A stretch of DNA of 64,000 bases from Lineus longissimus (Eukaryota > Nemertea > Pilidiophora > Heteronemertea > Lineidae). Position 1 is the first letter of the stretch. The number at the start of each line of letters is the position of its first letter. The notes under the pieces were generated by a model. That model ran no database searches and was not told where the DNA came from. It worked only from the letters and a program-made list of their open reading frames with translations. Positions 45,158 through 53,619 of this stretch are shown in pieces. The translations under genes were made by a program, and so were the position numbers. The stretch spans positions 7,843,501-7,907,500 of the forward strand of contig NC_088325.1 of NCBI RefSeq assembly GCF_910592395.1, in the 5' to 3' direction.

Positions 45158-46595
45158 ACTGGCGATGAAAGTAGGTCGGCGATGGCGCTCGTCGCGACCA
45201 ATCATGCTCTTTTTGATTATACAGAGTTGAGATGACCAATTGGACAAACTGAGACCACAATTTTGATATTCTGCGATGATAAGTTGTCATTCGATAGCGA
45301 TATTACACTGCTGGCGATGAAAGTCGGTCGGCGATGGCGCTCATCACGACCGATCACGCTCATTATGGTTATACACAATCGAGATTACCGATTTGACAAT
45401 CTGAGACCGCAATTTCGAGATTCTGCGATGATAAGTTGGCACTCGACTAATGACATAAGACTATTAGCAATGATGGTCGGTCGGCGATAGCCCTCGTCGT
45501 GACCGATCATGTTCATTTTGGTTATACAGAGTCGAGATGACCGATTTGACCATCTGAGACCGCAATTTCGAGATTCTGTGATGATAAGTTGTCATACGAT
45601 AGCGATATTACACTACTGACGATGAAAATTGGTTGGCGATCGCGATCGTCGCAACTGTTCGAGCTCCTTTTGGTAATACAGAGTCGAGAAGACCGATGGA
45701 CAAACTTAGACCGCTTTTTCGAGATTCTGCGATGAGAAGTTGTAATTCGACTAGGAATATTAGACTACTGGTGATGATTGTCTGTCGGTGATAGCCTTTG
45801 TCACAACTGATCTCACACATTTTGTTATACGGAGTCAAGATGACCGATTGGACAAACTGAGACCGCAATTTCGAGATTCTTCGATGATCAGTTAGTATTC
45901 AAATAGCGATTTTTGACTACTGGCGATGATTGTCGGTCGGCGATGGCGCTCGTCGCGACCGATCACGTTCATTTTCGTTATACAGAGTCGAGATGACGGA
46001 TTGGACAAACTGAGACCGCAATTTCGAGATTCTGCGATGATAAGTTGTCATTCCATAGCGATATTACACTGCTGGCGATGAAAGTCGGTCGGCGATGGCG
46101 CTTGTCGCTACTGATCACGCTCATTTTGGTTATGCAGAGTCGAGATGCCTATGGTCAAACTGAGACCGCAATTTCGAGATTCTGCGATGATTAGTTGTCA
46201 TTAGACTAGCAATATTACACTACTGGCGATGAAAGTCGGTCGGCGATGGCGCTAGTCGCGACCGATAAAGCTCATTTTGGTTATGGAGAGTCGAGAGGAG
46301 CTATGGTCAAACTGAGACCGCAATTTCGAGATTCTGCGATGATTAGTTGTCATTAGACTAGCAATATTACACTACTGGCGATGAAAGTCGGTCGGCGATG
46401 GCACTCGTCGCGACCGATCACGCTCATTTTGGTTATAGAGAGTCGAGAAGACCGATTGGACAAACTGAGACCACAATTTCGATATTCTGTGATGATAAGT
46501 TGTCATTCGATAGCGGTATGACACTACTGGCAATGAAAGTCGGTCGGTGATGGCGATCGTCGCGACTGTTCAAGCTCCTTTTGGTTATACAGAGT

Positions 46596-46927
46596 TGACG
46601 ATGACCATGATGATGACGATGATGATGATGATGACGATGACGATGATCATGACGATGACAATGATCATAACAATGACGATGACGATGATCATGACGATGA
46701 TCACGACGATGATCATGACGATAATGATGATGATGATGATTAGGCGGCGGCGCATAATGACGATGATGAGAATGATAATAACGATGATGATGATGATGAC
46801 GATGATGATGACGATGGTGATGACGATGATGATGACGATGATGACGATGACGAGGATGATGACGATGACGAGGATCATGATGATGACGATGACGTTGACA
46901 ATGACGACGACGATGACGACGACGACA
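46596..46927 (+). repeat. GATGAC/GATGAT microsatellite
   Basis: About 330 bp built from GATGAC, GATGAT and GATCAT hexamers and trimers, with a small non-repeat island (AGGCGGCGGCGC) near 46,742. It sits exactly where the satellite changes strand. The flanking satellite contains GATGACC on both sides, so the microsatellite could have grown from the satellite's own linker motif. Open frames across it would encode only poly-Met/Thr or poly-His/Ile tracts and are not genes. Confidence 0.95.
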
Positions 46928-47550
46928 GTTTGTCCAAATGGTCATCGCTAACCAAAATTATGGTGATCGGTTGTGACGAGCGCAATCACCATTGCCGGTA
47001 GTCTAATATCGCTAGTCGAGTGACAACTTATCGTCGTAGAATCTCGAAATTGAGGTCTCAGGTTTTCCAAATCGAGCATCTAAACTCTGTATAACCAAAA
47101 ATAAGCGTGATCGGTCGTGACAAGCGCCATCACCGATCGACTAGCATCGCCAATAGTCTTATAACGCTATTCGAATGACAACTTATCGCTGCAGGATCTT
47201 GAAATTGCAGCCTCACTTTTCCAATTGGTCATCATTACCCTGTATAACCAACATGACAGCGATCGGTTCCGACGTGCGCCATCGCCATCGCCAGTAGTCT
47301 TATATCGCCAGTCGAATGACAACTTCTCGTCGCAGAATCTCGAAATTGCGGTCTTACTTTTTCCAGTCAGTCATCTCAACTCTGTATAACCAAAAGGAGC
47401 TCGTACAGTCGCGACGAGCGCCATTGCTGACTGGTTTTCATCGCCAGTAGTGTTATATCGCTAGTCGAATGACAACTTATCATCGCAGAATCTCGAAATT
47501 TCGGTCTCAGTGTGTCCATCGGTCATCTCGACTCTGTATAACCAAAATGA
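46928..47550 (-). repeat. Inverted block of diverged satellite monomers
   Basis: About four monomers in the orientation opposite to the main array. The reverse-complement landmarks CTCTGTATAACCAAAA, GATCGGT and GACAACTTATCATCGCAGAA appear in order, ending at about 47,550. These copies differ more from the consensus than any in the main array. The repeat stops sharply against an interspersed repeat that begins GGCCAGGGGCCATTATGCTC. Confidence 0.93.
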
Positions 47551-48007
47551 AACGGCCAGGGGCCATTATGCTCACCGTAAGTATTTTTAGTAGACAGTTA
47601 CAGAAAGTGCTACAGTATGTAGGCCTCTCATAATTTATACATGCATCTGTGACCAGTTCAGAGCCGGCCCTGGCCAAGTGGTGAATCCGAGACTTGTGGT
47701 TCCAAGCTTGTAGAGTCTAGGTGAAAATGATAGTGAAGAAACGTGCCACTCCATGACAATGGTGAATATATTTTCAACTTTGACCTCAGTGACCCTGACA
47801 GGTAGGTCAAATAACAAACCAGGGTGATATGTGATGTAGACACATCCACCTGACCATAACAATTTCATCACTCGTTACACTACAGCAATCGGCAAAAAAC
47901 GATTTCCAAGATGGCCGCCTAATTAAATCTATGGCACCAAATAAATCAAAAAATGAAGAAAATGTAAGATAGAACTCAGAAAAGAAAAAAGGAAAAGATG
48001 AAAAATA

Positions 48008-48080
48008 AAAATATTTTTGGCTGTCCTTGACCGGGGTTTGAACTCACGACCTTTGGGTTGCCACAATACGAGGGAAAACT
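48008..48080 (-). repeat. tRNA-derived SINE fragment (B-box region)
   Basis: On the minus strand the sequence reads GGTCGTGAGTTCAAACCCCG, matching the typical RNA polymerase III B box and T-arm of tRNA-derived SINEs, followed by GGTCAAGGACAGCC. The expected A box upstream is not clearly present, so it is a partial or old copy. It lies within or beside the interspersed block. This is a family-level inference from the B box only. Confidence 0.4.
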
Positions 48081-49116
48081 CACAAAACATGCAATTTCGG
48101 CCATATTTGAATTCCGATCTGGCTGAAACTTGGCATACAAATAGTGGCTTCTTAGATGCATCATTACACAAAATTAAAACTCTTTACATTGAACAACGAC
48201 AAAACGTACCAAGAACGGTAAAGTTTTCAACTTTGACCTCTGCGAACTTGAAAGGTGGGTCAAATCAAAAACCCGTAAGATATGTGATGTATCCTTGCTG
48301 GGAGTACCTACCATGAAACTTTTATCAAAAACAAATCAGTAATAAGCGAGAAATCACACTTTTTGAGTTTTGAGTTTGGGCCCCCTGGTGGCCAAGTCAA
48401 TAATCAAACTGAACCAAAATTCAGTGTAAAAGGTCAACTGACCTAGGGGGTCATTTGTTCAAAGTTTCAAGTTCATAACTGTTGTGGTTGAGAAACGTGC
48501 CATAGTTACACTCAAACGGCAAATTTACGCCATTTGACCTCTGCGACCTTAAAAAGTAGGTCAAATCCGAAAAATCGTGCAACATCTGAGGTAACCTTGC
48601 TAGGGGTCCCTGCCATAAAAACTTCATCAAAAACAATTTGCTAATAAGCAGGCTATTGCACTTCTTACTTTTTCTGTTTTGGCCCCCTGGTGGCAAAGTC
48701 AAGAATCAGATCAGGCTGAAATTCAGCACCAGAGGTTGTCTGATATAGGGGGTTATATGTACCAAGTTTCAAGCTCATAGCTTTGGTGGTTGAGAAACGT
48801 GCCATAGTTACACTCAAACGGCCAATTCACGCCATTTGACCTCTGCGACCTTGAAAAGTAGATCAAATTAAAAACCCGTAAGATATATGATGTATCCTTG
48901 CTATGAGTACCTACCACAAAAGTTTTATCGAAAACAAGTCACTAATAAGCGAGATATCACACTTTTTAGATATCCACATTTGGCCCCCTGGTGGCCAAGT
49001 AGAGAATCAGATCGGACAGAAATTTAGTGTCACGGGTCATCTGACCTAGGGGGTCATGTGTACAAAGTTTTAAGTTCATAGGTCTAGCGGTTAAAAAACG
49101 TGCCACTGTTTTTGAA

Positions 49117-49129
49117 CTACGATACGACG

Positions 49130-49161
<32 letters not shown>

Positions 49162-49165
49162 ATGA
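49117..49165 (+). repeat. GAC-rich microsatellite at the end of repeat family F
   Basis: A run of GAC/CGA triplets just before the GGTATCGTATAGACTCC terminal motif. The same arrangement of (GAC)n followed by the terminal motif occurs at about 61,010-61,050, so the triplet tract is part of the repeat family rather than an independent expansion. Confidence 0.8.
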
Positions 49166-49196
49166 CGGACACTGCGGTATCGTATAGACTCCCCTA

Positions 49197-49282
49197 CGGT
49201 GAGCCAATGAGCGTGATCGGTCGAGACAAGAGCCATCGCCGACCAACTTTCATCGCCAGTAGTGTAATATTGCTATCAAATG
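49197..49282 (-). repeat. Orphan satellite monomer fragment outside the array
   Basis: About 85 bp matching the satellite in minus orientation: AATGAGCGTGATCGGTCG, then GCCATCGCCGACC, TTTCATCGCCAGTAGTG and TAATATTGCTATCAAATG. It is separated from the array edge by 1.65 kb of interspersed repeat. It is either a dispersed monomer or a remnant of an array edge split by insertion of the repeat at 47,552-49,205. The orientation matches the inverted block. Confidence 0.85.
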
Positions 49283-49377
49283 CCGAAAAAAATCATCTGG
49301 ATCTGAGTGGATACTAGGCATACAGGGTGTGTTATCAAAAATGCCACTAACTTATATGTTCAAAGGAGCGAGTTCAA

Positions 49378-49652
49378 TACTGTGACTGTCTCCAAGTGAA
49401 ACAAACAAAACACTTATCCAAGATTGTGACTGTCTCCAGTCCAAGGGAGACACCAGCAACCCTCGTCCAGATTGTGACTGTCTCCAAGTGAAACACACAG
49501 ACACTGGTCTAGATTGTGACTGTCTCCAAGTGTGACACTCAAACACGCATCCAGACTCTGACTGTATCCAAGTGAGACACACAAACACTCATCCAGATTG
49601 TGACTACTGTCTCCAAGTGAGCCACACAAACACTCATCCAAGATTGTGACGA
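49378..49652 (+). repeat. Minisatellite, about 45-bp unit, six copies
   Basis: Units begin GATTGTGACTGTCTCCAAGT and continue through a CACACAAACAC stretch to CATCCA. Starts are near 49,378, 49,424, 49,471, 49,514, 49,555 and 49,598. Units vary by a few bases. Frames on the minus strand stay open across it because the units have similar length, but I see no sign that it is coding. It ends about 50 bp before the first FAM221-like exon. Confidence 0.85.
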
Positions 49653-49700
49653 TTTACTAAAATCACAGGTCACAGCGATTAAAAATCACTTGTTTGCTGG

Positions 49701-51017
49701 ATGTTTTCTTTTAACTTCCGTATCATTCCAATCACATACGTTTTGAATCTTTTCAAAATTGTTGGCGATGATGATGGGGGTGTCATGATGTCACCTGAGG
49801 ACTTTGAAGATTACCAGAGAAGAGTTCTGCCAATGGTAGGCATAGAACTCGGCTGGTTTTCATTTATATCATCTAAGAACCCTATGTAAACAATAAAAAG
49901 AAAAACATGTATTAGCAAGTTTAATGTTTTGAACATTACCCAGTTAACAGTATCTCAGATTCTCAGTTTACAGCAGTCAAGCTGTCGGACTGCCAACCTT
50001 TCGTTCCAGTTCAGCCCTGGCCTTAAGGAAGCAAAATTTATCTGCTCGAAGTCAAATTCTATATCACAACATATTTTTATTTGGATGTTATAATTTCAGC
50101 GTCTGAAGAACCGCCTGTATGTCAGCTGGTATTCTCCGCCGACTGGTATCGACTGCAAGCTGGTTGGCCCAGCGACGCCATGCTTCTGTACTCACAGGTT
50201 TGTAGTCTGACTTAGAATCAAACTGCTGACCTCAGACGTAACAGTCTTATCTACTGCGCCACTCCCAGATAGCCCGAAAAGTCCAGGATGCCAATTTTAA
50301 TAAAATGACAGAAGTGTAACCTTCTCTTCCAGATATAAGCAACACAAAACAGACTTTGAAACAATCCCGGAGGCCCGCCCCATCCTTCAGCCGTGCAAAA
50401 TCCGTGGCTGCCGCTGTAACTCGTACAGCTACGTCCCGCTGAATGGCTCTCAACCAATCAGGTGCGGCTGTAAACATTACCCCGACGAACATTCGGAGAC
50501 GAATCTCATGAAGTGCAAGAAGTGTAAGTTGAACAAGTCTTCAATTTCATAATTTCATGTACATGTCCTGATATCCCTACACATGGATTCACGATGGACT
50601 TCTCTGTCCTGGCTAAAGGCTGAGTCAGTTGGCACCCAACTGTTCAACATACAAGGTCACCTGCCCGGGGAGTCGGAGATGGATTTCTATGAGAGGCGCT
50701 ACCAGGAAAGGGTCAGTTGACCAACTTGTGCCTCAGAAGTTTTTAATCTATTGTTGGTCAACTTGTAGTTAGAGTCTGGGTTTATAAGGAGTGGAGGTAT
50801 CTTTGAAGTTATGAAATCTGTGAAAGTTTCTCGTATGAAGCGTTTCCCTGCAAGCTTCATACAGCTTCAGTCGAATGAATATGTTCTTATTTTCAGGTGT
50901 CAAAATGCAATCTTAACTATCATGAAATTTCATTCCTCTCTTTCTGTTTTTTTTCAGCAAAAGAAATCCAATGTGTATCGGCCACCTCTCAAGTCCAGGG
51001 CCGACCAGAAAAAGTAA
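49701..51017 (+). pseudogene. FAM221-family gene, internally deleted
   Basis: Member of the FAM221 (FAM221A/B) family, cysteine-rich proteins of unknown biochemical role found widely in animals. Exons I infer: 49,701-49,835 (ATG start with an in-frame stop just upstream; IVGDDDGG and YQRRVLPM motifs), 50,100-50,197 (NRLYVSWYSP, CKLVGPATPCFCTH), 50,333-50,523 (YKQHKTD, CKIRGCRC, YVPLNGSQPIRCGCKH, CKKC), 50,629-50,711 (SEMDFYERRYQER) and 50,958-51,017 (C-terminus and TAA). All four introns have GT-AG ends and compatible phases, giving 188 codons, against about 300 residues for the vertebrate protein. The Cys-rich segment that should follow CKKC is absent. A short match to the next conserved stretch (DIPTHGFTM) lies in the 105-bp intron at 50,570-50,620 in another frame. 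So exon content has been lost, by deletion or misassembly. Family identity is secure; functionality is doubtful. Confidence 0.8.
50200..50272 (-). repeat. Degraded tRNA-like SINE head in a FAM221-like intron
   Basis: On the minus strand: GTGGCGCAGTAGATAAGACT, resembling an A box, then GTCTGAGGTCAGCAGTTTGA, resembling a decayed B box. The spacing of about 35 bp is right for a tRNA-derived head. It lies wholly within the intron at 50,198-50,332. It does not fold into a complete tRNA that I can see, so I call it a SINE remnant, tentatively. Confidence 0.35.
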
Positions 51018-51775
51018 ACATGACAAGAATGATTTGAATAGGCACGGCTGTGATCGTTTTTGTTGATCGGCAAACTGACTCAGTAAATTCGAGAATGAGT
51101 TTGCTTTGAGTAATTTTAACAATCAATATGTGGATGCATGTCAGAACTGGAGTCATTGTTGACCCAATAAGGTTTATTGGCCTAGTGACTCTGACTTTGG
51201 TCAGCCTCCGAAAACACTAGTTGATAGTCCCAGCCACTTCTTTAGTTTAATAATCTGTTAATCTCAGCACATTCTTTACTCAAGGAAAACTTCAATCTTT
51301 CTCAGTGACGTCGCGATTCTTTCTGTGTCGCCACGCTGATGTGTGTGTAGGAATATCCACGTGTGTGATTATGTTCAGGGCGAAGTCTCTATTTGCAATA
51401 TTGGTGAGTTCCCATTATATTTTAAATGCCATTGCTGGTAGCTGAACTGTTGTACTCGATCTTGGTTTATCTAGGTATTTGATTGGGAACTATTGGTCTT
51501 TTCATGACAGAGAGTGAAAATGTGAGATTTCCCTGATTTTGTAGTTTGTCCACCGTAGTGCTGGTGGCAGCACCTGACGGTCTTGAATTAAAATATGGGA
51601 ATAGTTTGCAATGAGTTTCTTGGTCAAGGTACTTGTTTCTAGGCCTAATAATGTGACTCCAGGTAGTAATTTCTTTTATTACTATAGAACGGAAGTGACA
51701 TGTGACAAGGTGTTATTGGATTTGAGAGTGTTCTCAATTTTGTATCATTTTATATTTTTTTCAGAAACCAGAGAC
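51018..51775. other. Intergenic sequence with no recognisable gene
   Basis: About 760 bp between the FAM221-like stop codon and the Harbinger terminus. I see no canonical AATAAA signal close to the stop, no open frame with recognisable content (an 85-codon frame at 51,611-51,868 runs into the transposon) and no repeat. It presumably includes the 3' untranslated region of the FAM221-like gene. Confidence 0.5.
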
Positions 51776-51800
51776 CTGATTCACAAAGCCCACTTAACGA
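51776..51800 (+). repeat. Harbinger left terminal inverted repeat
   Basis: CTGATTCACAAAGCCCACTT; the reverse complement of the right end (55,611-55,633) matches it at most positions. An inner, directly repeated version begins at 51,850. Such doubled subterminal motifs are plausible binding sites for the Myb-like protein, but that is inference. Confidence 0.8.
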
Positions 51801-51962
51801 GTTACGTGTGCGTAACCTCCTCTGAGTGTTTCCTTAGCAGTTACGTGGTATTCACGAAGCACTCTTAATTGTAAGTGAATGCGTAACAAGTCCGTAAATC
51901 TACGTGTGGTCCTGACACCCTCTTAGAGTACACTTAGTGCTATGTAGGCGAGTGTCGTGAAG

Positions 51963-53378
51963 ATGGCAGCCGCTCTCGTTGTTATTGAGGAGGAAAACCA
52001 GCGAGCTATTCGTCGCGAGCAGGTTTTCCGAGATCGTGTGCACCCGTTAGACGAGTTCAATGACGATCAACTTCTAGGCGTTACAGACTGACCCGACCAA
52101 TCATTCTGGAAGTAATAGACCTTATAGGACAAGATGTAGAACACCCAACGAGAAGGTCCCATGCTATCCCTAGTACATTACAAGTGCTAACAGCTCTAAG
52201 ATACTACGCTACCGGATCCTTGCAATTAGCGAATGCTGATATGGTTCATGTAAGTCAGCCAACCGTGTTGAGGATAATTACTAGAGTATCGGAAGCACTG
52301 GTAAACAGAGCAAGGCAGTTCATTTCGTTTCCTCATGATCTGGAGACCCAAGAGCGCATTTCTGAAGGATTTTACACGAGGAGAAATAGGATTCCAAACG
52401 TACTTGGCTGCATTGATGGGAGTTTGGTTGCCGTCAGAAGTCCAACTCAGAATGAAGAGGCTTATGTGTGCAGGAAAGGTTTCCATGCTTTGAACATCCA
52501 GGGTGTGTGCTCCCCTGATTTGAAGTTCACGGATATCGTCGCACGTTGGCCCGGATCCACTCATGATGTATTCATATGGTCCAATAGTGAACTAAATCGT
52601 GAAATGCAACAAGGTATTGGTCATGCCGGGTTTCTTGGAGACAAGGCGTATCCATTGCGATCGTGGCTTCTTACCCCAGTTCGAAATCCAGCGGATGCAG
52701 CTGAAAGGCGGTACAACGCTCACCATCGGCGAGTACGTTCAGTCATCGAAAGGGCATTTGGGCGTTGGAAGATGAGATGGCTGTGCCTCACCAGAGAAGG
52801 TAATGCTTGTTAATTTTTGTTAACGCCTTATGCCTGTGACAGCTTTGGCTTACACGAGGTGTTATGGCCTTAGGCTTTCACCTACATGTATTCATGTGCT
52901 GTAAACGATCGTGTAGGGAAAATTCCCCCCCCCCCCCCACCCAAGAATAAACAAGAAACCAAAGATTCTAAATACTGTAGAATCAGTCAGGAACCGTTGC
53001 AACTTTCCAGGTGGCAGCACTCTCAATGTAATCCATTTTAATATTAAAATGTAGGTGCTGTCACCTGGAAAGTTACAACGGCTCCTGACCCGATTCTGCA
53101 GCATGGCAATGCCTGTGTACATGTATTTGGAAAAAGGAAATCAAGACATTTTCGTCGTTTCAGATGGTGTCATTAGGCTGATCCCAAGGAAGTGTTGCCA
53201 GGTTGTGGTGGCAACCGCAGTGTTGCACAATGTATGTGAAGAACGTGGTGTACCTCTTTCACCCGGTGTGCCTAATAATGACGACGATCCAGATGATGAT
53301 GACAACCCACCTCTACTGCAAGATGACGAGGACGGTCGTAGGACAAGAGCGAAGATTATAAGGGAACATTTTAACTAA
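51963..53378 (+). pseudogene. HARBI1-like DDE transposase, two exons, one frameshift
   Basis: Transposase/nuclease of the PIF/Harbinger superfamily (DDE_Tnp_4 type). Exon 1 is 51,963-52,799 and exon 2 is 53,164-53,378, with AAG|GTAATG donor and TTTCAG acceptor in matching phase. The ATG at 51,963 has a good context (AAGATGG). An N-terminal DRVHPLDEFNDD motif is followed near 52,078 by the loss of one base; with that single frameshift the exons total 350 codons plus stop, close to the size of HARBI1. Next come a helix-turn-helix region (LALRYY-like motif, VSQPTVLRII) and the catalytic core: first Asp in GCIDGS, second Asp in HDVFIW, GDKAYP, and the Glu in RSVIERAFGRWKMRW. Exon 2 carries VVATAVLHNVCEERG and an acidic tail. 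The catalytic residues are intact. The premature stop after the frameshift should inactivate this copy unless translation starts downstream. Confidence 0.9.
52974..53104. repeat. Long inverted repeat (hairpin) in the transposase intron
   Basis: Arms 52,974-53,020 and 53,055-53,104 are reverse complements with a few mismatches: AACTTTCCAGGTGGCAGCAC on the left pairs with GTGCTGTCACCTGGAAAGTT on the right. A 34-bp AT-rich loop separates them. It lies wholly inside the intron at 52,800-53,163. It could be a small foldback element or a stable pre-mRNA hairpin. A poly-C run (52,926-52,938) lies just upstream. Confidence 0.85.
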
Positions 53379-53619
53379 CTGAAGAAGAACATGTAAAGAA
53401 GTGTTACCGAACTTATCAGAATTTAATTTCAAAGTAAAGACAAAGTGAAACACACTTTCAGATGCTAATTTGGCTTGTGGAAAACATTTAGGTCAACTAT
53501 GAACTTTATTGGCTTACCGCCAGTCCTATATATTTACCGCACTTCCGTGTTGAAATAGACCAGTCCATTCTTTCAGATGTGAAGGGCAAAATTTAATGAA
53601 ATGTACTGAGACCCACAAC
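53379..53619. other. Gap between the two convergent Harbinger genes
   Basis: About 240 bp between the two stop codons (53,378 and 53,620). It should hold the two overlapping or abutting 3' ends. I see no further open frame. No clear AATAAA signal is present on the plus strand. Confidence 0.5.

Larger units (their letters stand above)
1..46590 (+). repeat. Satellite DNA array, about 152-bp monomer
   Basis: Uninterrupted head-to-tail tandem repeat. Spacing of the recurrent GAGAC at 4, 157, 308 and 460 gives monomers of 151-153 bp, so about 300 monomers fit here. Each monomer reads, in order: ACTGAGACCGCAATTTCGAG, ATTCTGCGATGATAAGTTG, a variable GATAGCGATATTACAC segment, a CpG-rich core (GTCGGTCGGCGATGGCGCTC, then GTCGCGACCGATCACG), then CTCATTTTGGTTATACAGAG and a GATGACCGATTGGACAAA linker. 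I count about 17 CpG per consensus monomer. The array starts before the window. No monomer encodes a conserved protein, and no spacers or other genes interrupt it. Function is unknown. Large homogeneous arrays like this usually lie in centromeric, pericentromeric or other heterochromatin, but nothing in the sequence proves that. Confidence 0.97.
47552..49205 (+). repeat. Interspersed repeat family F, copy 1, with about 300-bp internal units
   Basis: A non-coding repeat block. The marker AAACGTGCCATAGTTACAC at 48,493 recurs at 48,795, and a related AAACGTGCCACTG at 49,094, giving units of about 300 bp. Each unit carries a TGACCTCTGCGACCTTG-type box, an AAACC(C)GTAAGAT stretch and GGCCCCCTGGTGGCC. 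The right end is GACGAC-rich followed by GGTATCGTATAGACTCCC and GGTGAGC. Related blocks lie at 56.1-56.3 kb and 58.2-61.07 kb, and a partial one is at the right edge. I cannot name the family. Confidence 0.75.

Noticed and set aside
1-46590. CRISPR-like regular repeat
   Set aside because: The period is about 152 bp with no unique spacers between repeats, the whole unit is repetitive, and the genome is eukaryotic.
46433-46951. Poly-His and poly-Met/Thr frames of 97-170 codons
   Set aside because: Translations of the GATGAC/GATGAT microsatellite in different frames and strands.
49352-49641. Minus-strand cysteine/serine repeat frames over the minisatellite
   Set aside because: Two overlapping frames are both open because the repeat units are of similar length; no homology or splice context supports coding.
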